From: Opitutales bacterium
GTDB taxonomy: Bacteria > Verrucomicrobiota > Verrucomicrobiia > Opitutales > UBA2987
Assembly: GCA_021772535.1 (NCBI GenBank)
Contig: JAJFLV010000249.1
Span: forward strand, 1-53,660
DNA: 53,660 bases
Direction of reading: 5' to 3'
The notes under the pieces were generated by a model. It was not told the DNA's origin. It did not search any database and saw only the letters and a program-made list of their open reading frames with translations. How positions within the stretch are numbered: position 1 is the first letter of the stretch; the number at the start of each line of letters is the position of its first letter. Below, piece after piece: positions 25,640 through 35,254 of this stretch. A program made the translations under genes and the position numbers.

Positions 25640-27808
25640 ATGATCCCATCCAGGCAACCTGAGCTTTTTAACAATATTCCTCCATCCTCCAGCGACGCTT
25701 TCACCCGTGTGCGCAAACGCGACGGAAGGCTCGTTCCTTTTGATTCCAGGCGCATAACCGATGCAATCGCCCGGGCCGGAGCGGCCACCGGCGAGTTTGA
25801 TGGGGAGACCGCACACAGGCTTGCCTTGCGGGTTCTCACCCTCGGAACGCTGGTGTTTTTCAAAGAAATCCCCTCCGTGGAAAAGATCCAGGATCTGGTC
25901 GAGGAAGTGCTGCTGGATTCCCCTTACCGGAAAACCGCCAAAGCTTATATTCTCTACCGTGACCAACATGCGCGTATGCGGGAGATATCGACCCAGGTAA
26001 ATGTCGATCTCCTTGACCGCTACCTCCAGCAGTCAGACTGGAAGGTGAATGAAAACAGCAATATGACCTATTCGCTGCAAGGTCTGAATAATTACATATC
26101 GAGCGGTCTGAGCCAGTCCTATTGGCTCAACGCCATTTATCCCGGGGAGATCAGTCAAGCCCACGAATCGGGGCAGCTCCATTTACACGACCTCAACCAA
26201 CTCTCCGTTTACTGTGTCGGATGGGACCTTTACGATTTGTTAAAGGATGGTTTTCGAGGGGTCCCCGGAAAAATCGAGACCACCCCGGCCAAACATTTCC
26301 GCACCGCTCTGGGCCATGTAATCAACTTTTTTTACACCCTTCAAGGGGAGGCCGCCGGAGCCCAGGCCTTCTCCAATTTCGATACTTTGCTGGCGCCCTT
26401 TATCCGTTATGACAACCTCAGCTATACCCAGGTAAAGCAGTCCCTTCAGGAATTCGTTTTCAATACCAATGTGCCGACCCGGGTCGGGTTCCAGACACCC
26501 TTCACAAATGTCACCCTCGATCTGGTTTGTCCGCGGCATTATAGCGATCAACCGGCTTTGATCGGAGGGGAATTGAAACCCGAAAAATATGGTCTGTTTC
26601 AACCCGAGATGGATCTCTTCAATCATGCTTTTTTTGAAGTTATGACAGAAGGAGATGCCGGTGGCAGAACGATGACTTTTCCCATCCCAACCATTAATCT
26701 GACCAAGGATTTCGATTGGGACAACCCGGTCCTGGAAGGTCTTTGGAAAATGACCGGTAAATACGGTGTTCCCTACTTCTCCAATTTTATCAATTCAGAT
26801 ATGGACCCCGAGGATGCGCGCTCAATGTGCTGCCGTTTGCGGATCGACAACACGAAACTGCGCAAACGCGGTGGCGGGCTTTTCGGCGCCCACCCATTGA
26901 CCGGCAGCGTTGGCGTGGTGACCATTAACATGCCCCGCATCGGTTATTTGGCGGATAATCGCACTGAATTTTTCTCACGCCTGGAAAATTTGATGGACCT
27001 GGCTCAGGAAAGTCTCGAAATTAAACGCAAACTGCTCGAACGCCTGACCGACAAGAATCTTTTCCCCTACACTTCTTACTACCTGCGCCACATCAAGGAA
27101 AGGTTCGGGAAGTATTGGGAAAACCATTTCAGCACCATCGGATTGGTGGGGATGAATGAAGCCTGCGTCAATCTCTTCGGCTGCGATCTGGGAAGTCGTG
27201 AGGGTGGTCAATTCGCCTTGGAAACCCTGCAATTCATGCGGCAAAAACTCGTTTCCTATCAGGAAGAAAGCGGCAACAATTACAACCTCGAGGCCACTCC
27301 GGCCGAGGGCACGGCTTACCGTTTGGCGAAAAAAGACAAAGCCCTATATCCGGAAATTCTTGTTGCCAACGAAGAGGACTACCACCGCGGAGCGAAACCG
27401 TTTTACACCAATTCCACCCACCTTCCGGTCAACTACACCGATGACCTCTTTGAGGTAATCGATCTGCAGAACAACCTGCAAACCCAATACACCGGGGGCA
27501 CCGTGCTGCATCTCTTTCTAGGGGAACGCATCGCAGACACTGCCAGCGTGAAGAAACTAGTCCGCCACATCGCGGAGAACTACGAGCTGCCCTATTTTAC
27601 CCTCACACCGACTTTTTCGGTCTGTCCCGAGCACGGCTATTTGGACGGCGAACAGAAGCAATGCCCCCATTGTGGACGGGATTGCGAGGTCTATTCTCGG
27701 GTCGTCGGCTACCTGCGACCGGTCCAGCAATGGAACGAAGGAAAGAAAGCCGAGTTTCCCCTGCGCTCGGCCCTGCGGGCGGATATCCGCGCCTTGCAAC
27801 CAGCCTAG
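25640..27808 (+). CDS. nrdD: Anaerobic (class III) ribonucleoside-triphosphate reductase NrdD
   Basis: Encodes 722 residues. An N-terminal ATP-cone (VRKRDGRLVPFDSRRI, residues about 22-110) for allosteric control is followed by the 10-stranded barrel of glycyl-radical reductases. The C-terminus has the zinc site (CPEHGYLDGEQKQCPHC, with another Cys after) and the glycyl-radical loop SRVVGYLRP with Gly690. The enzyme makes dNTPs without oxygen, so the organism can presumably grow anaerobically. It is preceded by two NrdR boxes, and nrdG starts 2 bases after its stop. Confidence 0.95.
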   Translation: MIPSRQPELFNNIPPSSSDAFTRVRKRDGRLVPFDSRRITDAIARAGAATGEFDGETAHRLALRVLTLGTLVFFKEIPSVEKIQDLVEEVLLDSPYRKTAKAYILYRDQHARMREISTQVNVDLLDRYLQQSDWKVNENSNMTYSLQGLNNYISSGLSQSYWLNAIYPGEISQAHESGQLHLHDLNQLSVYCVGWDLYDLLKDGFRGVPGKIETTPAKHFRTALGHVINFFYTLQGEAAGAQAFSNFDTLLAPFIRYDNLSYTQVKQSLQEFVFNTNVPTRVGFQTPFTNVTLDLVCPRHYSDQPALIGGELKPEKYGLFQPEMDLFNHAFFEVMTEGDAGGRTMTFPIPTINLTKDFDWDNPVLEGLWKMTGKYGVPYFSNFINSDMDPEDARSMCCRLRIDNTKLRKRGGGLFGAHPLTGSVGVVTINMPRIGYLADNRTEFFSRLENLMDLAQESLEIKRKLLERLTDKNLFPYTSYYLRHIKERFGKYWENHFSTIGLVGMNEACVNLFGCDLGSREGGQFALETLQFMRQKLVSYQEESGNNYNLEATPAEGTAYRLAKKDKALYPEILVANEEDYHRGAKPFYTNSTHLPVNYTDDLFEVIDLQNNLQTQYTGGTVLHLFLGERIADTASVKKLVRHIAENYELPYFTLTPTFSVCPEHGYLDGEQKQCPHCGRDCEVYSRVVGYLRPVQQWNEGKKAEFPLRSALRADIRALQPA

Positions 27809-27810
27809 TA

Positions 27811-28500
27811 ATGAAAATCGGCGGCCTGCAGAAATGTTCCCTCATTGATTATCCGGGTAAAATCGCAGCCGTGATCTTTACCCAGGGCTGTCCCTGGCGG
27901 TGCCCCTGGTGCTACAACCGTTCCCTTGTTCTGCCTGAGGAATATGGTCCTTGCATTCCCGAGGAGGAGGTTCTGCAATTTCTCGAAATGCGCCACGGCC
28001 AGCTTGAAGGAGTGGTTGTCACTGGAGGAGAGCCAACCATGCAGCCCGATTTACTCGAATTCCTGAAAAAACTGTGCTCCCTGGATTACCAGGTTAAACT
28101 CGATACCAACGGCTACCGTCCGAAAGTAGTTCAATTAGTCATTGAAGCCGGCCTGGTCGACTACATTGCCATGGACGTAAAAGCGCCTCTGGATAAATAC
28201 AATCTCGCTACCGGAAGACGCATACCCGTAGAAAAAATTCGCCGGAGCATCGATCTTATTCGCGATTCCGACCTTGATCACGAATTCCGCACAACCGTTG
28301 TTCCCAGCTTGCATATCCAGGCAGACATCGAGCAAATCCTGGACCTAATCTCCGGAAGCCGTCGGTATGTCCTGCAGACTTTCCTGAATAATAATCCCCT
28401 GAAGCATGCCCTGGCCCGCCAGCCCCCGGCGCGTTGGCAGCCCACCCAAGCCTGGCTCGACGAAAACACCTCCTTGGTCGGCGAATTGATTATCCGGTAA
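27811..28500 (+). CDS. nrdG: Anaerobic RNR-activating radical SAM protein NrdG
   Basis: Encodes 229 residues from the ATG at 27811. The radical-SAM cluster motif CPWRCPWC (CxxxCxxC) near residue 28 follows MKIGGLQKCSLIDYPGK, the usual start of this activase subgroup, and VVVTGGEPTMQPDLLEFL is the SAM-binding GGEP motif. The enzyme generates the glycyl radical on NrdD. The frame extends upstream to 27661 inside nrdD, but that part is a shadow. Its length is that of the NrdG2/YjjW-like subgroup rather than the short E. coli NrdG. Confidence 0.92.
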   Translation: MKIGGLQKCSLIDYPGKIAAVIFTQGCPWRCPWCYNRSLVLPEEYGPCIPEEEVLQFLEMRHGQLEGVVVTGGEPTMQPDLLEFLKKLCSLDYQVKLDTNGYRPKVVQLVIEAGLVDYIAMDVKAPLDKYNLATGRRIPVEKIRRSIDLIRDSDLDHEFRTTVVPSLHIQADIEQILDLISGSRRYVLQTFLNNNPLKHALARQPPARWQPTQAWLDENTSLVGELIIR

Positions 28501-28523
28501 TTTGTTGCATTCTTCTGTGCTTG

Positions 28524-28892
28524 CTACATTTCGTAGCCTCGATCTACCCAGTAGTTCCAGTCTAATACTGCTTCGAATGTCTCCTCTTCCGCGTCAATCA
28601 CAGCTAATTGCATGAGGGGAACGGCAAGAGTGTCACTGTCCCATTTAATGGACACAAACATCTCGCGTTCAGATTCGTCTTCACCTCCCATTCCGACCAC
28701 GGTGACGATGTCACCCGGACGCAACGGAGAGATAGCGCGCAGTTTGATGCACTTGGCGGTAAAGGGAAATCCGAGTTTGTCTTGCAAATAGTAGTACCAC
28801 CCCATAGCACGCTCGCCGGCGTTATAGGCATCGACTACGATATCCATATCGATCCGTTCTTCGCGGTCCTTGTCACTTGCGACTCCTGCCAT
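28524..28892 (-). CDS. Small acidic protein, possibly calcium-binding
   Basis: Encodes 122 residues, cytoplasmic and acidic. The stretch MDIVVDAYNAGERAMGWYYY followed by LGFPFTAKCIKL and MFVSIKWDSDTLAVPLMQL resembles a widespread small family often annotated as calcium-binding protein, where the domain adopts an SH3-like fold. I cannot confirm metal binding from the sequence. It is convergent with nrdG, 23 bases away, with no clear terminator between them. Its N-terminus MAGVASDKDREERID is charged and probably disordered. Confidence 0.55.
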   Translation of the reverse strand: MAGVASDKDREERIDMDIVVDAYNAGERAMGWYYYLQDKLGFPFTAKCIKLRAISPLRPGDIVTVVGMGGEDESEREMFVSIKWDSDTLAVPLMQLAVIDAEEETFEAVLDWNYWVDRGYEM

Positions 28893-29103
28893 ATTGCCTC
28901 GTCCGTAAGGTTTTTATTTGCTTAACGCAATTAGTAATAGAAACAACGCAATTGTTAGCCACGAACGATTTTACAACCGGAGAATCTCTTCTCATCCGAA
29001 ATTTTTTCACTTATCTTTGTGTACTTCATGTCAGTAAAAACAAAATTTTACCGCACGGAGGATTTCTGTTTGTGATCTAGTATTGATTCCAGTGGAATGG
29101 GGT

Positions 29104-30381
29104 ATGGCTTTGGAAACTTTGTTTACGGTTGAGAGTTCCAGCATCAAATATGGTCCGGGAGCCACTGGCGAGGTGGGTTACGAAATGGCCCGTCTGGGAG
29201 CCAAACGAGTCATGGTGCTGACCGACCCAGGATTGGCGGAGAGTTCGTGTGCCGCAACCGTTCTGGAGTCATTAAAAAATGAGGGCATCGCGGCCATTCT
29301 CTTCGACCGGGTGCGGGTGGAACCGACCGATCAATCCTTCAAAGAGGCAGTTGCGTTTGCGGTGGAGGGGCATTTCGACGGATTTGTCGCTGTCGGCGGC
29401 GGCTCCACCATGGACACCGCCAAAGCAGCGAATTTGTATGCCACCTATCCGGCTGATTTTTTGGATTATGTGAATCCGCCTATCGGTCGGGGAGTGCCGG
29501 TTCCCGGGCCGCTCAAACCGCTTATTGCCATTCCCACAACGGCCGGAACAGGCAGTGAGACGACGGGTGTGGCTATTTTCGACTTGCTCGAAATGAAAGC
29601 CAAAACCGGCATCGCACACCGCGCCTTGCGGCCAAATATTGGCATTGTCGATCCCGACAACACCCGCACCCTGCCGCCAATGGTGGCGGCGTGCACCGGA
29701 CTCGATGTGCTATCCCACGCTTTGGAATCAATGACCGCTTTGCCTTTCGACCAGCGTGATGCACCGGAAAGCCCCGCTTATCGCCCCGCCTATCAGGGCG
29801 CTAATCCTATCAGTGAAATCTGGGCTTCCAAGGCTATTGAAATGGTCTCCAGGAATATTGTCCAGGCGGTGGAGCATCCGGAGGATGAAGAGGCCCGCGG
29901 GCAAATGCTCCTTGCGGCCACTTATGCGGGAATCGGTTTTGGCAATGCCGGTGTGCATTTGCCCCATGGGATGTCCTACCCCGTATCGGGAATGGCGCGG
30001 GATTATATTCCGGCGGGGTATCCTCCGGAGAAGCCCTTGATTCCCCACGGCATGTCGGTAATTTTGCATGCGCCGGCAGTTTTTCGGTTTACGGCAGCAG
30101 CCAATCCCGTCCTGCATCTGAGGGCGGCAGCTCTCATGGGGGTTGATACCTCAAATGCGAAACCCGATGAAGCTGGAGATTTTCTGGCTGGGGCTATTGT
30201 CGATCTGATGAAAAAAACAGGAATGCCTAATGGTCTGCACGCTGTTGGATTCGGGATTGAGGACATTGATGCTTTGGTGGCCGGCACATTGCCCCAGCAC
30301 CGTGTGACAAAAATATCTCCGCGGCAGCCCAGCGAGGAAGATTTGAGGCGACTTTTTCAGGAATCGATGCAATGTTGGTAA
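29104..30381 (+). CDS. Iron-containing alcohol dehydrogenase, hydroxyacid-oxoacid transhydrogenase type
   Basis: Encodes 425 residues of the group III Fe-ADH family. The NAD-binding motif VAVGGGSTMDTAKAANLY is near residue 100. Metal ligands lie in CTGLDVLSHALESM and in the GVHLPHGMSYPVSGM and PLIPHGMSVIL histidine motifs. The last two and the inserted FDQRDAPESPAYRP loop are characteristic of the ADHFE1/HOT branch, which couples 4-hydroxybutyrate oxidation to 2-oxoglutarate reduction. I chose the ATG at 29104, which starts MALETLFTVESSSIKYG. A TTG at 29083 is the longer option. It is monocistronic or leads into the AsmA-like gene 48 bases later. Confidence 0.88.
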   Translation: MALETLFTVESSSIKYGPGATGEVGYEMARLGAKRVMVLTDPGLAESSCAATVLESLKNEGIAAILFDRVRVEPTDQSFKEAVAFAVEGHFDGFVAVGGGSTMDTAKAANLYATYPADFLDYVNPPIGRGVPVPGPLKPLIAIPTTAGTGSETTGVAIFDLLEMKAKTGIAHRALRPNIGIVDPDNTRTLPPMVAACTGLDVLSHALESMTALPFDQRDAPESPAYRPAYQGANPISEIWASKAIEMVSRNIVQAVEHPEDEEARGQMLLAATYAGIGFGNAGVHLPHGMSYPVSGMARDYIPAGYPPEKPLIPHGMSVILHAPAVFRFTAAANPVLHLRAAALMGVDTSNAKPDEAGDFLAGAIVDLMKKTGMPNGLHAVGFGIEDIDALVAGTLPQHRVTKISPRQPSEEDLRRLFQESMQCW

Positions 30382-30429
30382 ACATCATTCATCTGCGAAT
30401 TTGAGATAGTTTCTAATTAAAAAATAAAA

Positions 30430-31179
30430 ATGGCCAAAAAAATACTACTATCTTTGGTGGCTCTTGGAGTTCTTCTCCTCGGTGTCGCTTATTTTACATT
30501 CTCAAAAATCATTAACAAAGGGGTGAAAACCGGCATAGAAAAGTTTGGACCGGAAATTACCCAGACTGAGATTAAATTGGAAGGCGCCAATATTTCCCCG
30601 CTCAATGGAACCGGTGTTCTTAAAGGGCTTCTGATTGGAAATCCGGAAGGGTTCAAATCGGAAAAAGCGTTTTCGTTGAATAAAATCGAGGTGAACCTCG
30701 AAGTCGCCTCGCTGCTATCGAACAAAATAGTAATAGAAAAAATTTATGTCAGCGATCCGCACATCGTTTACGAAAAAAAGCTGATGACGGACAATTTGAA
30801 ACAGCTACTAAAAAACATCGAGGAATATGCGGGTGAAGAAGGGGAGGAGGAGAGCGAAATCAGGCTTGAGATCAAGGAGTTGTCAATTGTCGACGGGAAA
30901 ATAACGGTGGGTATTTTAGGCAAGGGCTTGACCGTGCCCCTTCCCGACATCCACCTGGCCGGCCTGGGGTCAAAATCAGACGGAATCACTCCCGACCAAA
31001 TGGCTGGAGAAATCATGAAAGCTGTCCTGCGCAACACGCTTCAGGCGGTGGCCAAGGCCGGAGGCGCGGTGGTGGAAGGTGGAGCCGAAGCGGTCGGAGA
31101 TGCGGGAGTAAAAGCCAAAAAAGCCCTCGGTAATGTAAAAGGTTTGCTCAAGAAAAAGAAAGGGGAATCGGGTAATTGA
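30430..31179 (+). CDS. AsmA-like membrane-anchored protein
   Basis: Encodes 249 residues. One N-terminal transmembrane helix (residues 5-26) is followed by an AsmA-type beta-rich periplasmic region: VLKGLLIGNPEGF, FSLNKIEVNLEVASLLSNKI, IVIEKIYVSDPHIVYE and ELSIVDGKITV. The C-terminus is an Ala/Gly/Lys-rich tail ending in many lysines (KGLLKKKK). AsmA proteins belong to a superfamily that bridges or supports the envelope and may carry phospholipids. This is a short, single-domain version and its role is unknown. It has no Cys and no catalytic motif. Confidence 0.72.
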   Translation: MAKKILLSLVALGVLLLGVAYFTFSKIINKGVKTGIEKFGPEITQTEIKLEGANISPLNGTGVLKGLLIGNPEGFKSEKAFSLNKIEVNLEVASLLSNKIVIEKIYVSDPHIVYEKKLMTDNLKQLLKNIEEYAGEEGEEESEIRLEIKELSIVDGKITVGILGKGLTVPLPDIHLAGLGSKSDGITPDQMAGEIMKAVLRNTLQAVAKAGGAVVEGGAEAVGDAGVKAKKALGNVKGLLKKKKGESGN

Positions 31180-31304
31180 GAGGGTGATGATGGTCCCATT
31201 ACACTTCAATCTTCCAAGGCTTCCAGAATAGAAATATCCTGAAGTAAGCCTCCAGTCCGCTTCTAACTGTTTGCATTTTCGCCACATTCATTTATATTTT
31301 TTTT

Positions 31305-32777
31305 GTGAATCTGACGAGAAATTGGCTTTGCTGGATCGCCGGGGTCTGGGCGGCCTCCTTGGGATTAGCATTTTTAACGGGAATTTGGGTTCATATTCAT
31401 TTCGCGGGAGATGATAGCGTTGGAGTGCAAAGCAATGGTGGGTTCGAGAGCGAGGTTGCACTGGAGCGACACCTCCTGATTCGCAAACTGACCGGGAAAC
31501 CAGTCGATGCCGCGGTCTCCCGGGAGAGTTTTCCGCCAACGGTGCAGGAAGCCCTTTCGGCAGCCTTGGCCGATGCCAACACCAATTTCCGGAGCCACGC
31601 ATTGGCGGTGCTCCTTTCTGGGCTTGATTTGGTCGATATTGGTGAAGCAGTCGATTTTACCGAGAAACTGTCGGCCGGAGTGCGTCGGGATGAGATGTTC
31701 ACCGCGTTGTTGAGGCGATGGGGCGAACTGGATGGTCGCTCCGCCTTGGCTTATGCCCTGGAAAAAACAAATACCGGCAATCGGGAAGAAGGCATAGCCG
31801 CTGTTCTGGCCGGTTGGGCCACCTACGATCCGCAGACCCCCTATCAATGGGCGCTGGCCAATCCCGGAGAAAACCCGTTCCAGAGCGATCGCCTCAATGC
31901 GGTCATTGGTCAAATGGCGGCCGTCGATCCAGCCACGGCCTTTTCCCATGCGTCCTCTTTGCCTATGGACTCCTTTCGCACTGGCGCCCTGAGAACCTTG
32001 GCCGACCAACTTCATACCGTTGGCAAATTAAGCTTGGCCCTACCCTGGTTTGCCGATCTTCCGGAAGGGCCGGTGAAGGAAGTTTCCCTGGAGCATGTGG
32101 CAAGAATCTGGAGTTCCTACGAACCGGTCTCTGCGGCCGAGTGGGTGGAAAGAAATTCCGAACAATTTATCCATTCACAGGCGATTTCCGCGGTTGCTTC
32201 CACATGGGGAAGAGCGGATCCACAAAGGGCTGCAACCTGGGCCTCCCAGTTGCCCACCGGCAGGGCCAGGATGGCTGGTCTTTCCCCCGCGATCGGAACC
32301 TGGCTTAACCGGGGCGAACTCAACTCCGTGGCAAGCTGGCTTAATCAACAACCCCCGCACCAGGATTTCGACGATGCCGTTCGGCAAGTCGCCCTGGCTT
32401 CAATGATCGACGATCCTGAAACGGCCATGTCTTGGGCCGATTCCATAAGCGATGATAATTTGCGTTCGGTAACCATGAATATGGTCGGGCAGCGATGGAT
32501 GAGCTTCGATCCATCTGCGGCGTTAGCTTATTACGGAAATACCGGGCAAGCCACCGGTCCCACTGAAACTTACCTCATTGGAGAATCCGGATTGCAGGTA
32601 TTTGAGGGTGAAATAGCACAGGAGAACGCCATTGAGATTCAGGGTGTTGAAGAGGCTGTTCCGGTTGAGACTGGAGTCAACGAGCCAAATCCTCAAAGCG
32701 ATGGGCAATCTTTTCCTGAAAGTGAGAGTGAAATTGTCGATGGAAACCTGCCAGACGAGTTTCCCGAGGGATTTTGA
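31305..32777 (+). CDS. Membrane-anchored Trp/Ala-rich helical-repeat protein
   Basis: Encodes 490 residues from a GTG at 31305. An N-terminal signal anchor (residues 7-29) is followed by tandem helical repeats of about 30-36 residues. Each repeat has a pattern like W...DP..A..WA..L (GWATYDPQTPYQWALANP, TWGRADPQRAATWASQLP, RWMSFDPSAALAYYG). It ends in an acidic tail (residues about 410-490). Repeats of this kind are common in Verrucomicrobiota proteins of unknown function and probably form an alpha-solenoid for protein contacts in the periplasm. I recognise no enzymatic domain. The TTTTTTTTGTG context lacks a Shine-Dalgarno. Confidence 0.7.
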   Translation: MNLTRNWLCWIAGVWAASLGLAFLTGIWVHIHFAGDDSVGVQSNGGFESEVALERHLLIRKLTGKPVDAAVSRESFPPTVQEALSAALADANTNFRSHALAVLLSGLDLVDIGEAVDFTEKLSAGVRRDEMFTALLRRWGELDGRSALAYALEKTNTGNREEGIAAVLAGWATYDPQTPYQWALANPGENPFQSDRLNAVIGQMAAVDPATAFSHASSLPMDSFRTGALRTLADQLHTVGKLSLALPWFADLPEGPVKEVSLEHVARIWSSYEPVSAAEWVERNSEQFIHSQAISAVASTWGRADPQRAATWASQLPTGRARMAGLSPAIGTWLNRGELNSVASWLNQQPPHQDFDDAVRQVALASMIDDPETAMSWADSISDDNLRSVTMNMVGQRWMSFDPSAALAYYGNTGQATGPTETYLIGESGLQVFEGEIAQENAIEIQGVEEAVPVETGVNEPNPQSDGQSFPESESEIVDGNLPDEFPEGF

Positions 32778-32819
32778 GGGACTTAAAGACAGGAATTATC
32801 TTCACATTCCTTTAGTCTG

Positions 32820-34022
32820 TCAGTATCGGGCCATTTCAGGTTCTTTATTATCCGCCCAGGCCTGGATGCCTCCGATTATGCTGGTCACCTTGGTAAACCC
32901 TTTTTCGCGCAGGAAACGGGTCACCCGCAGGCTTCTTTGGCCATGGTGGCAATAAACCACAATCGGCCGGTCACTGGGGAAGGTTTCGATCGCTTCTGGT
33001 ATGTCCTTCATGGGGACCAATGAACTGCCCTTGATTTTGCAAACAGCAGCCTCGTAAGGCTCCCGCACATCGAGCAGGTAGGGCGGATTCTCCGACTCCA
33101 GCCAGCGGGCCGCTTCATCCACATCAATTTCAATTGGAAACCCGGTGTCACTTTTCTTTTCCCCGGAGCCATCGGGAGAATCGGGGCAACAGGCGAAACT
33201 ATAATTTTCCTTCTTTAAACTGAGGATTGAAGGAGCTTTTCCGCATAGTGGACAATCCGGCTCCTTGTTCAGGCGAAGGGTGCGGAATCTCATCGCCAGT
33301 GATTCGACTACGAGCAAACGGCCCGTAAGCGATTGGCCTATTCCGAGGAGATATTTTAAACCCTCCAAAGCTTGCAGGCTACCTACCACACCGCAGAGAG
33401 CCCCAAATACTCCGGCTTCCTCACAATTAGGAACCATTCCCGGTTCCGGCATCCGGGGGAACAGGCATCGGTAGCAGGGACTTCCGGCCTTGGGATGGAA
33501 TAAACTAACCTGCCCTTCAAATTGGAAAATACTGCCGTAAACGAGCGGTTTTCCCGCAAAGAAAGCGGCATCGTTGACCAGGTAGCGGGTAGGAAAATTA
33601 TCGGAACCGTCGATTATCAGGTCGTATTGTCCAAACAGATCCAAAGCATTGCCGATGGTGAGACCCTGAGGATGCTCCTCTATCCGAATATGGGGATTGA
33701 GGGAAAGAAGGCGGGTGCGAGCCGATTCGATCTTGGACTTTCCTACCATTGTAGTGTCGTGGAGGATCTGCCGCTGTAGATTATGCTCTTCCACTTTATC
33801 CATTTCAGCCAGGCCGAGTGTGCCCACTCCCGCCGCTGCCAGATAAAGAGAAGCCGGACTGCCCAAACCGCCCATGCCGATCAACAGGATACGAGCCGCA
33901 GCCAGTTGTTGCTGCCCCTCCAAACCTACTTGAGGAAGGATTATATGCCTGCTGTAACGGGCAATCTCTTCTGGGGTAAGTTCAGCCTTGGTAGGCTGTA
34001 GGGTTGCTTTCATCGGTTCCAT
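32820..34022 (-). CDS. moeB: MoeB/ThiF-type adenylyltransferase fused to rhodanese domain
   Basis: Encodes 400 residues. The E1-like ThiF/MoeB domain (residues about 15-270) has the ATP-binding LLIGMGGLGSPASLYLAAAG, the RYSRHIILPQVG start block, two CxxC zinc pairs (CYRC and CPLC), and a Cys in CEEAGVFGALCG. A C-terminal rhodanese domain (about 300-395) has the active-site loop YCHHGQRS with its Cys. This MoeZ-like architecture activates and thiolates a ubiquitin-like sulfur carrier (MoaD or ThiS) for molybdopterin, thiamine or cysteine synthesis. No carrier gene is adjacent, so the pathway is open. It is divergent from manC. Confidence 0.9.
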   Translation of the reverse strand: MEPMKATLQPTKAELTPEEIARYSRHIILPQVGLEGQQQLAAARILLIGMGGLGSPASLYLAAAGVGTLGLAEMDKVEEHNLQRQILHDTTMVGKSKIESARTRLLSLNPHIRIEEHPQGLTIGNALDLFGQYDLIIDGSDNFPTRYLVNDAAFFAGKPLVYGSIFQFEGQVSLFHPKAGSPCYRCLFPRMPEPGMVPNCEEAGVFGALCGVVGSLQALEGLKYLLGIGQSLTGRLLVVESLAMRFRTLRLNKEPDCPLCGKAPSILSLKKENYSFACCPDSPDGSGEKKSDTGFPIEIDVDEAARWLESENPPYLLDVREPYEAAVCKIKGSSLVPMKDIPEAIETFPSDRPIVVYCHHGQRSLRVTRFLREKGFTKVTSIIGGIQAWADNKEPEMARY

Positions 34023-34156
34023 TTATGCAAACCTCAAAAAAACTTCAAGATATAGGAGTGTCAACCTTGCCGCCAAATTTGCCACACTTGGGAATAAAGG
34101 GAAAATTATTGAGTGGTCTTGAAACAGAAATTCAGTGACAGTTTACTACAAAAATC

Positions 34157-35245
34157 ATGAGTCAGCGATTTGCAGTCATCATGGCCGGTGGACGCGGAGA
34201 GCGCTTCTGGCCGCAAAGCCGTTTGAAGCGGCCCAAGCACCTTTTGCCAATTATTGGCAATACACCGATGCTTTGTCAGACCGTGGATAGACTGGCCGGT
34301 CTCGTGCCGCCTGAAAATGTTTTTGTCATCACCAATCGCGAACAGCGCCTTGGCGTGCTTGAGGCCTGCCCCAATCTCGATCCAGCAAAGGTGATCGGTG
34401 AACCGGTTGGCCGCGACACTGCGGCAGCAGTTGGATTGGCAGCAATTTTGGTAAAAATCAAGGATGCGAATAGTGCTTTCGCTATTTTACCCGCCGATGC
34501 CGCCATCCACGATACTGAAGGATTCCGAGCAACTATCGCGACTGCTTTCGAGACAGCGGAGACTGGAGAGCATCTGGTCACTGTGGGAATAAAGCCTAAT
34601 AATCCGGCAACCGGATATGGCTATATTCAAAAAGGAGAACCCTTTGGATCTTCTGAAAATGAAGACGTTTACAAAGTCAGTCGTTTCGTGGAAAAACCCG
34701 ATTTGCCGACAGCTGAGAAATACCTGGAATCAGGAGATTATTTCTGGAATGCGGGAATTTTTGTCTGGCGGACGGATGTTATCAAGAAGGCTCTTGCCGT
34801 TCATACTCCTGAACTCTGGCGGGCTTTGGGTAAGGTTGAGGATGGCATTAGCAAGGAGGAAAATCTGGATTCCCTTTTGCAAAAGTACTATCCAAAACTC
34901 GAAAAGATTTCCATTGACTATGCTCTGATGGAAAAAGCGGACAATGTTCTAACTGTGCAGGCTGGATTCGATTGGGATGATGTAGGCGAATGGCCGGCCA
35001 TCGCCCGCCATGTTGCGAATGACTCCAAAGGCAATGTTTTGAGCGGACGAGGAATGATCCGGGAAGGCTCCGGAAACATTGTAGTGAACGAGAAAGACCA
35101 TTTCACCGCCCTCATAGGGGTTGACGATTTGATTGTGGTGCAAACCGAAGACGCCACCCTGGTTTGCCCCAAATCGAAGGCCCAGGAGATCAAAAACCTG
35201 GTAAAAGAAATGGAGAATAATCCGGACCTTGAGCATTTGCTGTGA
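34157..35245 (+). CDS. manC: Mannose-1-phosphate guanylyltransferase
   Basis: Encodes 362 residues. The pyrophosphorylase signature MAGGRGERFWPQSRLKRPKH lies at the N-terminus, followed by GRDTAAAVGLAAI, FAILPADAAI (metal-binding), YGYIQKGEP, FVEKPD, and YFWNAGIFVWRTDVI. The length matches the short, monofunctional GDP-mannose pyrophosphorylases without the C-terminal isomerase domain. The product makes GDP-mannose for surface glycans. The ATG at 34157 directly gives the conserved start. ruvX follows after 9 bases. Confidence 0.92.
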   Translation: MSQRFAVIMAGGRGERFWPQSRLKRPKHLLPIIGNTPMLCQTVDRLAGLVPPENVFVITNREQRLGVLEACPNLDPAKVIGEPVGRDTAAAVGLAAILVKIKDANSAFAILPADAAIHDTEGFRATIATAFETAETGEHLVTVGIKPNNPATGYGYIQKGEPFGSSENEDVYKVSRFVEKPDLPTAEKYLESGDYFWNAGIFVWRTDVIKKALAVHTPELWRALGKVEDGISKEENLDSLLQKYYPKLEKISIDYALMEKADNVLTVQAGFDWDDVGEWPAIARHVANDSKGNVLSGRGMIREGSGNIVVNEKDHFTALIGVDDLIVVQTEDATLVCPKSKAQEIKNLVKEMENNPDLEHLL

Positions 35246-35254
35246 AAAATTGAC

